Shown here: positions 1-13,753 of the stretch, one piece after another
How the letters are laid out: each line of letters starts with the position of its first letter
Numbering within the stretch: the stretch's first letter is position 1
From: Dillenia suffruticosa
Lineage: Eukaryota; Streptophyta; Magnoliopsida; Dilleniales; Dilleniaceae
NCBI GenBank assembly: GCA_033439265.1
Contig: JAVTVX010000013.1
Coordinates: 16,410,500 to 16,474,499 of the forward strand
DNA length: 64,000 bases
Reading direction: 5' to 3'
Notes under the pieces: model-generated
What the model was told of the DNA's origin: nothing
What the model saw: the letters and a program-made list of their open reading frames with translations, nothing else
Database searches by the model: none
Made by a program: the position numbers and the translations under genes

Positions 1-3000
1 TGGAGTTCAAAGAAGGTGACTTGCCAAAGAGAGTGGTACGACCAGCAACCGGAGCTCCAAAATTATCCCCCCTTGGAATTGATCTGGTCCTCGGAACCTC
101 CCAGTTGTCATTATCAAGCCCTGGCATTCCAGGCATTTTCCTGGTTCCAGGCATTCCAGGCATCATACCTCCAGTGCCTGGTCTGGCAATGGGAAAGCCT
201 CCAGGGCCAACAGCCCCTTGAGCACCAGCAACTCCTCGAGAATTTCTAATGCTTGCAGTAGCACCAGGCCGCAAACCAAGATTTTTTTCTGCTTCTGAAT
301 GGATCTCTGTGATGGTTTTAGCTTTCACCTGCAAAGAAAAAAAAAAAAAAAAAAAAAAAAAAAATAGTTAATTGAAAATAATAAGATAAATTAAAAACTG
401 AAACATTTAAGTTAATGGAATTGGAGTATACCTCTTCACGCCTTGGAACCCAGTTGTTTGCTCGCAAATCAAGAACGTCACGGACCATAAATCTCAGTCT
501 TGGTGCCAGCTGGGGATTTGAAGTCAGTTCCTTCAAGCGGCTAAAATATATATCATTTATACGGCGAGATTTTGGGCTCTCATCAAGCTGTTTCCCAATG
601 GTATTGAAGAACTGGCATATGGCCTCAACATTTTCCTCGTCAGGACAAGTCTTGCTATCAGGTCCCAGGAGCTCCTGTTTGACAAAAGCCGGGAGGTAAG
701 GCAATCAAAATAGCAATAAAAATCTTGATGTAACTAATGGACTAAAAGAAGGAAAGATCTAACACCTGAACAATGTGGTGTACAATCTTCTCCGGCACCA
801 TCTTCTGCTTCAAAAGCTCTCCAATGAGCCTGATATTCCCAAGAGTCCTTAGTTTGACTATTCTTTCTTTATCCCTACGTTCCAACTCTTGCTCAGGAGC
901 AGACATCTGCCGAATCTCATCCCTGAGTTTATCAGCACCTTCAAATGCCTCTTGGCAATTGTTTAAGAGCACACGCTTGAAAGTAATCTCTTTACCACCA
1001 GGTTCATCAGATGGGAAAGGAGGAAGCTTCTCATTAAGATCAGAACAGAGAAGCGCATACATGGGACAAAATGTTGGTTCCAATACAGCCTTGTCAAATA
1101 TCAGTGCTATGACATCCTACAATAGGAGTGGATGGATAATTATACCGAGTGCCCAGAAACAGAGAAAACCAGAGGGGGTAGCAGGCTAGGAGGGATTAGC
1201 CAAAGATGAGGATGAATACCTTCAAGATATCAGCGGAGGTGATCCCAGAGTCAATCAGTTGGCCCTTGAGAACATCAAACTTCTCAGGGGTAAGCTTGTT
1301 CAATATCCTGGACAAAAATAAATAAATAAATAAATAAACAAGAAATAGTGTTGGGTTACATGCAGCCAGACCAGAACTTCAGAATCTCTCAAAACTCTTA
1401 ACTCGAATTGCAAACATGGGGTTATGGGTGAGTAGTGAGAATTCACTTGAGGAATTAGCAAGCAAAAGGAGCTATTGTAATCTTTAACAATCACATGCTA
1501 GCAGTAGTTTTCAAGTTCATCTAAAACAAATAAACGGCAATAACAGTCACAGCAAACCAAGTCAGTCCACAGTCTGTCCACTGCTGTCACAAGTTCAGGT
1601 TTCAAACATGTAAGAGATGGGGAGAAGTTGAATTTGCCCCTAAAATAATCTCCAGGATACATGTCTAAGAGTATAATACCAGTACATCTAGCAAGCATCA
1701 ACTAATGCTTTCAATTGATCACCATTTTAGACCAGTGCAGTGCTCCAAAGGACTCATTACTGTTGCATATCTTTGTCTTATACTTCCCTCAATGACTTCA
1801 CCAACAAGTTCCATTTTTTCCTATTCTTTTCTTATATTTGTTATCCCACAGGTTTGGCAGTAGCAGATTCAAAATAATTAAAAAGACCTAAATTGCGGAA
1901 ATTGTTTTGGCACCCAAAATATTTCCAACCCATTTAAAAGCTACATGAGCGATAAGTGATTTTCAAAGCATTACTGGAACTTTAACTAAAAGGTTTTACT
2001 TAATTAGAGCTCAAATAATGAAGCATGACATGGATGAAGGAAACATACATGAGAAGATACAGACTCAGAAACATGGTCATATATTCACAGAGTAAGAAGA
2101 TCCAGGATAAAACAACAACAGCCTGAGCCTTAATCCCAAATTTTGGGGTCAGCTGTTTGAGAAACAAATATAAGATAAAGGAAAAAGAGAAAAACACAAG
2201 TATATGAGAAGAAAAAGTTGTTGAGATGGCCGACTGGGTCTAAGATGATCCGGTATACTATATTTAAATATCATTGCATTCAAAACACAAGTATATGTTA
2301 TATATGGCTACTGATTATTCCCTATAAACGCATCAAGGACTAGAATATTATTTAAATATTATTCACAGAGTAAGACGCTCCAGGATACTATATTTAAATA
2401 TTACTGAATTCAAAACATGAGTAGATGTTATATGGCTACTGATTATTCCCAACAAACGCATCAAGGACAAGAATTCATCTACAACATACATGAAACTAAG
2501 ATTAAAATCTTCTCTTAAGCCCTGATTAATGTTTAGCTGCATAAAAAAGTATGTCTTGGATAATATTAGCACTTGATAATTCTATATCATCATCAGACAC
2601 ATGCCAACTGCCAAGTTAGTGCAGGCTTCTTCTAAATTCTTAAAAAACTACAAGCAGATGTTTAAACAAGTACAACAATGATTATGCTACGTCATTGTCA
2701 AACGCAGAGCTCAGTGTAGGGAAACTATTAAATAAGTTTTCAGGACAGACATATGGAGTTTCTGGTTGGCGTGTTCTCTTTTGGAACTAGCAATAAAAAA
2801 TTGGAAATGTATATCCTGAAAACTAAGTATAAAAATAGCAAGAGAGTGGGTCAATCAATCTAAATGCCTAACCATTGAAATAGCATTTTACCTATATTCA
2901 AGAAATTAATTGAGCACACGCGACAAACAACAAATTTTCCTTATTAATAATGTAAAAAACTCCCCACCAATCACCCTGATTCCAACTGTGCAGAACACAA

Positions 3001-6000
3001 TTCATAAAGTTTTAGCCAAACAGGGATAAAGGAACTATGGCTTCCTGAGGTTGTGATCAAACACTAACTTCCAGTTTTCAAATCCAACTTCAGAAAAGCA
3101 CACAGGGATAAAAATTTTGTTAAGAATACTTCGCAATACCCAGACCAAACAAGTGACAAAAAACTTCGGGATCAATTCACTGGCATAGCATTTAAGAAGG
3201 AATGCCCTCAGACTGCAATCAAGAGACATTAAGCAATTTTAATTTCAAACCATCAGACAACCAATTGACCCAATCCTAGCTAATGGAGGTAAATGCAAAA
3301 CCTTACCCCTTCACAGTCCTCAAGACACGCTCCTTATCAGAGATATCCCCCCTACGAGCTGACCATGGCACCTCAGCCTTGAGAAGAGTAGCAGGTCCTC
3401 CCTGCAAAAATAACAAAATACAAACCAAAACTAATGCATGATAAAATTTGAAGAGTATGTTGGACAACAACCCAACACACCAGGAAAATAAAACTGCATG
3501 AAGATCTTCAAAACCGAACGAATCAACAAGTTCGCTTATCACTATAGTTGTAGTAGTCTATATAGTGCTACACATGATCAACATGCATACTAGTTTGCAA
3601 GGATTACATTTATAGTCCATGATTGACTGTAAGTTTGCCAATACAAGAACGGTTCAAGTCACCATGTCTACACCAAATTAGAATTCAGATCTTTGAAGTG
3701 AAAACTCTTTGAGGCAAAATACTGAGCCAAAGAGCCCTGTGCACTGCCACTGATGCATTGTTCAGCTCGTACCCAACAACAAGATCATGAAAACTATTAC
3801 AGCTATCAGATGAAGGAATAGGTTTAGTGTTTTCTCAGGTTAGTTACTAAAAGCGTCCCTTCTGCAATCATGACCATCCTAGTACTAGTTACAAGAGTAG
3901 AGAGTAAAAATAACTAGAAGAAAGAATAACATAAAGGCAAACCAAAAAATTTAGAAAAAAGCAGATTAGTAATAAAATACAAATTGTAAGAAGTTCGAGA
4001 AAAATGTATAAACAGTGCAGGGAATTCTGATCGTAGCTATTACCCCAAGACTCGGGGAGATCTGTGCTCTTGAGAATTGAGAATTCAGTTGCTCTTGGCG
4101 ATTAATCTGATTGGCAAAATCTCGATTTTCACGTATAGATTCCCAGGATCTCTCCTCTCCAGAGGATGGCAACTGTGCTGCACGACCACGCCAATCACGG
4201 TTGTCTGGCTCAGAGTAACGACTTTGTGTCTGACTTGGTGGCTGAAAAGAAGCATAGGTTGATCAAAATAAGAAAAGAAAATGACAATTGACTTGGGTTT
4301 ACATCATATAAGTAATGATTTATACATATGATATTAAGTAAATAATTGACAAAATACACCTTATTTAAAATTTTCGAAATTTTAAAATAAGATTATATTT
4401 GTAATCATGGTTTTGAATAAAGATTCCTACAAAGGAGACTAAAAATTGGAAACCAGATTCAATTTATAATCTGAGGAAACGTAACGAAAAGTAGCTCCTT
4501 AAAATTCCAATATTCCAATGTAATCTCAAAAATGCATTTTAACAAAATGTATAATGAAATCTCTTTGCCTAAACATCATTTCACAAATGCATTATCTAAA
4601 ATGTATTATAACCAGAACATATATAATGAAAAACAAAAAACAACCTTGGCAAGGAAAAAGTACTCCAAGGTTCTTAAAGAATGTTATGGGCTACTTCTCT
4701 TTAGTTTCTCTAAGTTGGTTGGATATAGAATTTAAAACAAACACAAAAACAAATATTTAATCTTCAGAGATTAGCCTTAAGTCTGGGCAATTAAATTCAC
4801 ATTACCACCATGAAGTTTGACATGAACTTACAGTGGCTTCACTACGACCCCATTGTTGTTCTTCACCAAAAAATTCAGTTTCAATTTCTTGCTTGACTTT
4901 CAGAATATCCTCAGGGACAGTAGCAACCTGCAAGGTATTATGAAAGTGAACCAAAAGAAAAGGAAGTTGGTCCATTTCAAAATTATAACGCCATAAATAC
5001 TAAATCATGTATTGCACAGCCACATGAGAATTCATAAGCTGCAATATAGCATGGTTATCACAATTTAAATGTAAACAGTAAACCTGTGATACAAAAGCGT
5101 ACCTCTCTGAATTCCAAAAGTTGGTCACGAGTATACTTCACACGCTCCTGGCCTTCGAAGCGCAGGTCACCAATCTATAACAACAAAAGAAAATAAAATT
5201 CAAAATCTCCCATAACCTGCAGATCATTTAAGTAAACCAAAACATCTCGTGCAAAATTCAGGAAGAAACAAATCCCAAAGTTCGAATGATGACATTTCTA
5301 TGTTTAAATATATTAATTTAGATCAACTGAGAAGGAACTAGTCTACAGGCAACCTACAGCATTGTATTTGCCACAGCAACCTCCAAATAAGAGGAGTAGT
5401 TGTGCACAGCGACACCTTTAAATGTGATTAGTGTGTGTTAAAATGATAACGGGCTCCCAAGCCCATTCCAACCACAAGTATAACTAATAAAGGCAAAATA
5501 ATGGAAACTCAAAACACACTCTATCGTAAATGAAGCATCATACCTAGACAAATATCAGCACACAAATAATCAAAACAAAGATATAAATCTTTATATGATC
5601 AAGAAGCAGATTAACTCTTTAGCTTTGCCGAATGGTGAGTGATACACATAAAGAACAACACAAGGCACACCCAACCATAGAAAAGATTAGCTAATCATGA
5701 GAACAAGTCAAATACAAAAGCATCCAATGTGAAGACCAGGTTAACTGTATTATTATGAATTGCCCAATAGAAGTGTACGTAGAGAGTTCAGAATGACTTG
5801 TTGATGAGTCAGCCCTCTAGACACTCCCCATCACATTATTGCTCCAGTTAAGATCCTTTTATCCCTGTAAGTAGGTCCTTTGCGGGCCAGCCAACACTCA
5901 ACACATGCCCGCCTAAAGCCTACTGCAATTGTTGTTTGTCCATATTTACAGCAGATACGCATTCTTAAGCGACCCACCAAGAATTAGGACATATTCAACA

Positions 6001-6778
6001 GCTTCCAATCCTTTCTCACTTTTGCTTTAATTACAAGCAAAATAAAAACTTCTTACTGCCCGTACCATCCAGTCACGACTTGAACCCTAAACCAAGAAAC
6101 TGAACAAGTACCCTAGAAAATCAATCCTTAGCATTATCATATAATACATGCATGCATATGACAATAACGCATTGTTCCAAAGAGCTATGAATAAGATTAG
6201 AAAATAAAACATTGTAACAGAAACAATATTTTCTGGTAAAGATCAAAAACAAAAAACACCAATCCAAATCCGAAAGCATCACATATCAACCCAATACCCC
6301 AAACAATAAACCCAAAAAAATGATAATTATAGAAAACAATCAAAATCCAGTAAAAATCAAGCAAAAGCAGAAGGATAAAACGCATTACACATTAAAAAAA
6401 AGGATAAAGATTAAACTCACAATCCAAACAACCCAAAACCCCCAACCTAATCCCACAAAACAATCAAAACCCAATTAGATAGAAGCAAACCATAGTCCTA
6501 AAATCCAATAAGACATTTAAAAAAGGACAAAATCAAATATTTTGACATGAAAACAAAACCCTAGATCCAAAAAATTAAAATAATCAAATAAGTAAATAAT
6601 TGGGAAATACCTTGAGAGGAAAAGATGAGGTGGGAGCACCACCTTGAGGGCGGAGGAGATCACCACCGGCGGCGGCGGCGGCGAAAGCAGGAGAAGATTC
6701 GAAACGAGGGCCAAGGAGTCTGCTTCCTCGGTTGCCTCCGCCTGGTCTCAAGCTAATAACAGTCTGATCAGCCTGCAT
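1..6778 (-). CDS. eIFiso4G: Eukaryotic initiation factor eIF(iso)4G, 5' nine coding exons (C-terminus beyond left edge)
   Basis: Scaffold of the plant cap-binding complex eIF(iso)4F; it joins eIF(iso)4E, eIF4A and eIF3 during cytosolic translation initiation. Coding exons on the minus strand: 6778-6611, 5174-5103, 4927-4832, 4241-4044, 3401-3307, 1307-1220, 1116-766, 674-432 and 328 to beyond base 1. All have GT-AG borders and keep frame, giving about 546 residues here; plant family members are near 780. The N-terminus [15 protein letters not shown] is typical of the family. Residues 70-76 (YTRDQLL) fit the eIF4E-binding YxxxxL-hydrophobic motif. An Arg/Glu/Gln-rich linker follows, then a MIF4G domain at about 205-430 ([40 protein letters not shown]). 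The last visible exon starts a Gly/Pro/Met-rich linker. The MA3 domain expected at the C-terminus lies outside the window. No defect is seen. The paralogue number is not assigned. Confidence 0.95.
337..364. repeat. A28 homopolymer in eIF(iso)4G intron 8
   Basis: Twenty-eight consecutive A on the plus strand, so a T tract on the coding strand just upstream of the exon 9 acceptor (AG at 330-329). It acts as an over-long polypyrimidine tract and is likely to vary in length or be mis-sequenced. Confidence 0.9.
2089..2475. repeat. Imperfect direct duplication in eIF(iso)4G intron 5, with an insertion in the first copy
   Basis: Two copies of one segment lie head to tail. Copy 1 starts CACAGAGTAAGAAGATCC at 2089 and resumes at about 2250 through 2347; copy 2 runs from about 2363 to 2475. 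Shared landmarks are CACAGAGTAAG, a TATTTAAATAT stretch, GGCTACTGATTATTCCC and AACGCATCAAGGAC. Copy 1 is split by about 140 bp carrying a SINE-like 3' end (separate entry), so the insertion probably came after the duplication. Confidence 0.7.
2108..2246 (-). mobile_element. AU-type SINE-like fragment (3' end, minus strand)
   Basis: On the minus strand about 2165-2108 reads GACCCCAAAATTTGGGATTA followed by AGGCTCAGGCTGTTGTTGTT. This matches the common 3' end of plant AU-family SINEs (GACCCC..GGGATTAAGGCT..TTGTTGTTG). The rest of the insert does not show a clear tRNA-related A/B box promoter, so this is a 5'-truncated or chimeric copy. Its borders are judged from the interrupted duplication around it. 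Confidence 0.55.
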
Positions 6779-7030
6779 AACTCAACCTCAAAATCCAAAT
6801 ACCAAGATCGAGAAAATCACGAAAAGCTAAGGATCTAAAGATCTGAAAAAAAAAACAGAAACAGCGACAAAATAAACGCTGAATCTGAGAAGGGTAGAAA
6901 ATAGATTGGATCTTTGAGATTGGTTTGAAATTTATAGGAGAGAGAAAGCGGCGATGGGGTTTTTGTTTCTCACTCTCTCTCTCTCTTCTGCGGAGAAAGA
7001 AGGTGGGGAGGAGAGGGAAGAGAGGCCTAG
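6779..7030 (-). promoter_or_regulatory. eIF(iso)4G leader and core promoter region
   Basis: Sequence directly upstream of the eIF(iso)4G start codon (ATG at 6778-6776, minus strand). It holds a CT-rich tract on the plus strand (6971-6986, GA on the coding strand) and GC-richer purine blocks up to about 7030, after which the DNA turns strongly AT-rich. GA/CT tracts are common in plant 5' leaders. No TATA box could be placed with confidence. Confidence 0.4.
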
Positions 7031-10000
7031 GCTGAACAATGCTCTTAAAATAAAACCCTTAGCTGATTAATGACTGCATTTTTTTTTTTTTTTGCTAATT
7101 ATTAATTATTTTTTAGGAGTTTCTATTTTCTTTTTTTTTTTCGGTTTGTACGCTTGTGAGGTTTTGTCTTCCGAGTTTTAGTGAATTACGCTGTTGTCCT
7201 AATAATATAATGTAGGCCGGATATTTTGTTCAGTGTGAATTGACCTTTTTGTCCTTCGATTTGCTTCCTCTTTCTGGAAGTAGAATTTGGTTTTGGGTCT
7301 GTATCACCGATATTTTTTATTTCGGTGATATTACTTTTGAAGAAGCAGAATTTATTGACAATTTTCAAGACTTTAATACCTTTCATAATTTTATTTCAAA
7401 ATTTGTTTAACACAATATACTCGTCTGAATTATTTCCATTTAATAAAACTTTTATACTCAATTAAAATTTTCTATACTTAAAAAACTTTTATATTTGGAC
7501 AATACGCAGTCGATCTTTGTTTTATTTATAAATTTTAGACATTTATTTTAAAAAAATAAAATAAAATAAAACCTCTTAACTGACGATGGCACATGATTGT
7601 TTTGAATACTCTTTATCATGCATTTCTAATCGGTAATTAAACACAATTAGTGATTTTATTAGATATTTGAAAATTTATAATATCGTGAATATAAAATATG
7701 GTATCATCTTGAAAAGATGAAACAGACTATAATTAGAAAAAATTAAATAATATATATTTTAGTATAACTCGGTGTCTTTCTAAATAATTTGAATTTATTT
7801 AATATGTAAATTAAATTGACCAATCAGAAAAGTTGTGTATAAATTAAAAACTTAATGCCATGGGTCAAACTTAAAAGAGTTCTTTTTTAGTTTGAACATG
7901 AACAACGTTTACCATATGGTCTTAATTCAAGGAGTATTTAGAATATTAATTATTTATTTGTCTTTCAAAACCCAAAAAGGAAGAGAAATTTTGCTTTATG
8001 TATTTTTTGTTGGCAAATTTCTAAAGAATTGGAATACAAGATTATTAATTTTCTCTATTTTAATTATTTTTGCAAATTATTTTTGAATTTCAAAAAATTT
8101 ATATTTTCTAAATCAATCCTTATAAAATTTAATTACCCGATGGTGTGTATCATAGCTTCAAGAAGCTGGTTGCTTCGGTTCCCTAGAATTAATGAAAGTA
8201 CATTGTGCAAGATGGGGCAATTTGAATTTGATTTAAAACCCTTTCATACTTTGAGGCCCTCCAGAAAAATTTCCTCAAGAGATGGCAATTGAAAATCCAA
8301 TTAGAAGTCTTTAGATCCAACATTTTAATAAGCCATACACACATCTCATATTTCATGAGTGCTCTAGAAATTGTGTCAAAATTTTATAGATCGATCACAC
8401 TTCCCACTCATATGGGTGATTTCATCGAGTATATTTTTACAATTATATACATCATCCATAAGGTATATGAAAATCATCAAGACTATTAGCTCAATCTCTC
8501 CAATAATGCAATCTTGCACCCACACCTAGGAAGAGACAATTATTTTGATACTAACATGAACAATAATCACTTGTTATTATCCATATGAACCTTATCTATG
8601 GGATCTTCGATCATGAATATTGGGTTACTATCACTATTGTTCTTAAATCAGTTTAAATCTTGTTCCTCTCGATATTTCATATATTAATTTTTCTCAAAAA
8701 TTTAATAATTTCATGATGAGGGTAAAATAAGAAATGCCGGTAAAATTAATTTAATAATTTAATAAAGTCAAAAGTTTCGCAGGGGTACTTATCGCTTCTC
8801 CATAAAATCAGTTTTTTTTTTTTTTTTTAAATCTCCTAACGTTTCTAAGTTTTACTTTTGCCCTAAAAATGACCGGCTACCGGAAATGGGACCCACAAAA
8901 AGCCCACTAGACCCTTAAAGGTTCGGCGCCCATTAGTGCAGTGCATCTTGTCGAATCCCCGCATGACAGCGACGTCCTTCTCCCACACGTGCCAGAACGT
9001 GATGTGAAAAATGGTATTTTTTTTGGGTTAAAAAAATAGTATTTTTATTTTATATTACTTATTTATTTTTTAATTTTTATAAAGTTAATATTTTATTTAT
9101 TTTTCATGAAGAGGGACAATTGCACATTTACAAAGCTTTTCATCGGTGTCAGTTTTCCCTATTTTTAGCACTATAATCAAACCTTTTTAAGAGTATGATT
9201 AAATCTTTTGTTTTTATATGAATAATAACCGTATTTATTTAATTAAATCTAATTCAAATAGTATTAAATTTTTTAAAAATAAAACTCTTTTGACATGATT
9301 AAAATCTAAATTTTATTTAAAAAATATCAATATCCAATTATTAGATCGATTACCCAATCTTGATGACACATGGATTTTTTCTTCGACAATAATTATGTGA
9401 ATCCAGCCATATACTCAATGATATATATGGTTTATATATTGTTTCAATAGCCATGTAGTCAATAATAATAATATAAATTAAATTCTTTCTTCTGACAAGT
9501 CAAATTTTAATATTATAAAAAACTGTATACTATTTTACCCATTAATTTGGAGTTTATATTGATTTGTGGGTTGACTTTTTAATTTGATTAGTAACCAATT
9601 TATTTAATTATCAGTGTGAATTGAGTTTATAAAAAGATGCTGTTTTAAAGTGGAAAGACGGAGAATTTATTATTATTATTATTTTTTGTTGTTGAAAAGT
9701 GGGTATGGTCCCTGGTAGCCCTGCTGCATTCTTGAAGTGGTCACTCCCATTGAATTTATCCTCAGGTCTCAAGTATTGGGCACCGAGGGAGACAAAAGAA
9801 GAACTTGGAAAGCCAACAAAGAAGATGTAATGGGTTGGTCTGGTGAAAGTTAATCAAATTTATGAGTCCACCTCGCTCAGCATGATGTTTGTGTTTTCTT
9901 TCCCCTCTTGTCAAAGCATTTTTTGGGTCATGAAACTAAGATTTACTTTATCTCTCCCCCTCCCCTTTTCTCCTGTTTAACCGGAATTGAAATCTCTGTG

Positions 10001-10261
10001 CACTAATGATTTAGATTTGTTTCGATCAAATCAAACTTTCTTTAAAATGGATGATAAAGTATTTTATCTTTTAATTAAAAATTAAAAATTAAAAATTAAA
10101 AAAATAATAATAATTAATCCCTAAATAAATCTCATAATACTTAGACCAATTAATCAGATAAAACTTAAATATTAATAAATAAAAAATAATCCACTTAAAA
10201 AAAAATTTACATTAACTGAATTCTTCGCAAACAAACAATATATAAACCATTTCAACAAAAA

Positions 10262-10308
<47 letters not shown>

Positions 10309-11062
10309 ACGAGCCTTTAAAGTTAGAGCCAGACTTAAAACAAAGAAGCCCAACCCACTTTGGAACGAGCAGGTAAAACAAAAGAACTAACACACGGTGG
10401 TTCATTTCCTAATAAAATAAAATATTAACTCATTTAATAAAAAATCAAATTTAAAAGTTGTGAGTGAAAAAAAATTACAGTGGGTGAGGTTGTTCTTAAA
10501 TAAGATTTAAAATAAATTAATCAGAATATAATTTTAGATACGGATTAAAAAAAATATATTTAACCTCTTACTATCATTTTCTCTTCTAATCTTGACAGCA
10601 CGAGGAACCCTTAATCTCAAAGACCTGAGAAACTAGGAAATTAAGTAATAACTCATACATGCTTACCTTCGAAAATAATTGAGTGCAATACAGACATTTG
10701 AAAATTATGAAACAAAAGTAATTGGAAAATATACATATGTTAGGCTAATACTCATAGACTATTATCTCTTATGCAGCATGATTTCAAAACTTTAAGGAAA
10801 TAAATTTATACACACGCACACACGTATTTCTTATAAAATTTATAATCAAAATGATAATTATCTCCTAAGAATTATAATCTTGCCCTGTGAAATTATATCT
10901 TTAAATATATGTATTATGGTTTATCTTAAAAATAAAATTTTAATGTCACTGGCTCTAAAATTAATCTATAAATATAAATATAGGTAGGATGTATTTCACA
11001 ACAACATTGATTAAAATCCAATAACTGGCATAGAAGTGTGGCGTGGTTTTTGCAGGGGGCGA
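7031..11062. other. AT-rich intergenic DNA, no gene recognised
   Basis: About 4 kb of A/T-dominated sequence. All open frames are short and match nothing I recognise. GC-richer patches occur at about 8870-9000 and 9700-9990 (the latter carries GTATGGTCCCTGGTAGCC), without intron-exon structure or a known motif. Some mobile-element debris is likely, but no terminal repeats or protein motifs allow a call. Confidence 0.6.
10271..10304. repeat. (TA)17 microsatellite
   Basis: Uninterrupted TA dinucleotides following a poly-A stretch at about 10257-10270. Confidence 0.95.
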
Positions 11063-11078
11063 GGGGGGGGGGGGGGGG
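11063..11078. repeat. G16 homopolymer in a GC-richer patch
   Basis: Sixteen consecutive G preceded by GCAGGGGGCGA. The surrounding 11040-11185 is GC-richer than its neighbours and unassigned. The run could form a quadruplex or be a sequencing-length artefact. Confidence 0.9.
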
Positions 11079-11185
11079 AATAGCCAATGATTGACCAGGA
11101 TGTGATCTCCGTTAACAGAGCTGATGCTTTGGTTGGCAGGTCTTTTTGGGGCGGGGGGAAGCTGCAGAGTGTGTGAACTTTTTCC

Positions 11186-12168
11186 CAGGGATGGAAGTGG
11201 ATCGGTTCTGATTCGGATCTTATTAATATTATAACTTTAATATTTCTATCTGATCATAGTTTGATTCAGATTAAAAAATAAATATTCATATCTAATCTTA
11301 TGAATTTTTTTAAAATTCTGATTTGATTTGATTTTAAAATGACTTGTACCTAACTCAAGAAAGAAAAAATAAGAATAAATAAAAATGTATGAAAAAAATG
11401 AAAAACTAAATTTACTTGAAATTGTTTCAAAGTTTATATCCTATAAAGAAAGAAATAATAAATAAATTGATTTGTTCAACATAAAAAATCTAAAATGAGG
11501 TCAGAGAGAATCTTACAAACGTGACATCAAACAATTTCTAACCTATTCAATAATTCTAAACTATTTCTAACCTATTCAATAATTCAGAATTATTAATTCC
11601 CTCCGTTGGTCTATCCTTGTTTGCATCTAAGAGCATTTCTCCATACACAAGACTCGTAACAATACGTTAAAAAAAGTACACATACACAAGAATTGCTTAG
11701 AAGAAACATAATCAAAGTACACAATTTTCGTATTTTGATAAGTGAGAAATAATTCATAAAAATAAAAATGAAAATAAATCATTCAAATATCCGTCAAGTC
11801 AATGACGAAGGGAAAGGGAAGCTACACACGACTTTGGAAGGCGGAGAGGGAGGCGGAGCGGCTAGGGTAACAAGAACAATATTTATTTGAGAATGAAAAT
11901 GAAACTTACAGATTATAACAAATCTAAAATCTTTTTTAATTTAATTATATAAGATTAAAACAAATATTTTATTTTATTATTAATTGTTATCGGGATAGAT
12001 CGGATCAAATTATTTATAACATATATCTATATTTGAACTAATCTAACTACTTTAATATTAAAACCTGACCCTAATTCGACCATAACTCTATTTTGAAATA
12101 AAAAACCTGATATGATAAATTAAAATTTTCAAGTATCCATCGAATTGGATCAGATATTGCTATCTTTG
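11186..12168. mobile_element. Probable hAT-like non-autonomous DNA transposon
   Basis: Imperfect inverted ends: the left begins CAGGGATGGAAGTGGATCGG, and the right, read on the minus strand, begins CAAAGATAGCAATATCTGAT. Sub-terminal GGATC/GATCC words recur inward on both sides. Flanking 8-mers (11178-11185 CTTTTTCC, 12169-12176 TTTTTTCT) agree at 6 of 8 positions, as for an old hAT duplication. There is no transposase frame. The middle holds unrelated AT-rich DNA, a small duplication near 11532-11587, and a GC-richer GA patch at about 11805-11880. Ends and class are tentative. Confidence 0.4.
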
Positions 12169-12409
12169 TTTTTTCTTAAAAAATAAGAAATTTAGAAATA
12201 TATATAGAAATAAGATATTATTAATTGAGATGCTAATTGAAATTGCATTTAAATTTTTAATATTATGGTAGCATTTTGTAAGTAGTAAAAGATTAGAGGT
12301 AAAAATGTTAAAAAGAAAAATGCATAATGGAAGACAGGATACAAGAGGGAAGTTTCTCCTTTCTAGGTGTTTGATATTTTTTTAATTGAATTAATATAAA
12401 TTATCTTTC

Positions 12410-12905
12410 TATAATATTAAACATATTAATTTTCTCTTTCTAAAAAAATAATTTACTTGACATTTTCTTTCTCCAAAAGAAAAAAATTTAGTTTCTTTTC
12501 TTTAGAATCAATCAAATTGATGTTTTATATGAAAAAATTAAATTATTTTTAAATTTATCTTACTAAACACAGTAATTTTAATTTTTTTACTATCAAAAAA
12601 TCAATTTAATTCATATTTCTTTCTTTAATTGCATTTCTTTTGGATTTTTTCTCTCTAGAGAAACCCAAATAATTTTTTTTCTCTCAAAACTAAACATATT
12701 AATTTTTTTCTCTCTAGAAGGTCTAAATTATTTTAAATTTTCTCTTTAGACATATTAATTTTAATTTCCTCTATTAAAATATTAAATTGATTTTTCTCTC
12801 TAAAATTAAACATATTGATATTTTCTCTCTAAAAAATTAATTTTATTTATATTTTCTCTCTCTAAATATAATGAATTCAAAATTTTACTTATATATTAAT
12901 TTTCT
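12410..12905. repeat. Degenerate CTCTCTAAA / ACATATTAAT repeat tract
   Basis: A loose, unequally spaced array of TTTTCTCTCTAAA and AAACATATTAAT words runs through this AT-rich stretch, with at least seven recognisable occurrences. It is too diverged for a fixed period. No coding potential or transposon end is visible. Confidence 0.5.
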
Positions 12906-13753
12906 CTCTTTATAACTTTTCCCAGATTTTGATCATGAAACTCGCAAAATCAATTCGTTACAAGTTTTTTTGAATTAAATTTCATGCTATATAGAATTGA
13001 ATCTCAGGGTACAATAGATCCAACCCTACAATTTGGAACCAAGGTTCAGTCTGCTCAACCATGGGGTTGAGCCCTATGGTCTACGTCAAACATAGGACCA
13101 AGTAAGAGTATAGCTTGCTTCTATTATTCATGTTTAACCTAAGGATTCAGACAGTGGTTATATGCACTCCTTCCGCTTATGCTTGATGTCAGACCATATT
13201 ATAAAATCCAAATTCTGCTAAAGTATATACTAATCACAAAAAGAAAATTTTTAGTTATTTATTTAACAAGTCACAGATTACACACATAACACTATATGTA
13301 CTAAATAAATAAATGCCCCAGCAACTAAATTATAGCAATTTACACTCATAGGAGGTCAGAATTTATTTTATATTTGGGTCTTTGATACATTTGATGACAT
13401 TATTCCATATATTCAATAGATATATATATATATATTTATATATTTATATTTGACCATTGATATTTAAAAATTCGACTTAATTGAATTGAATAATTATGAA
13501 ATTTAATTTAAAAATCGATTTTTTTTTATTTTATTTTCAATATTTAAAGCAAGGAAGAAATAGTAAACCAAAGAAGAAAACATTCTTTTTCCGAACTCGC
13601 TGTTTATTGTAAGACCTTGTGACATACATCAGCTATGGTTACATTAGGGGGAAAAAAAAAAAGTCTGAACACCACATCCTATGTACACCAAGTATCAAAA
13701 ACACAGGACAACAAAGCAACCAAATTCAAAACTCTAACATCACATTTTCAACC
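12906..13753. other. Intergenic, no feature recognised
   Basis: AT-rich DNA between the degenerate repeat tract and the HSP70 relic. It has a somewhat GC-richer patch at about 13000-13200 and a short TA tract near 13422-13436. No coding exon, RNA gene or transposon end could be supported. Confidence 0.5.

Noticed and set aside
3640-3675. Possible tRNA T-loop (GGTTCAAGTC)
   Set aside because: Flanking bases do not form the T stem, and no acceptor or anticodon arm fits around it.
7892-8489. Short frames in AT-rich DNA (60-87 codons)
   Set aside because: Expected by chance at this base composition; residues match no known protein.
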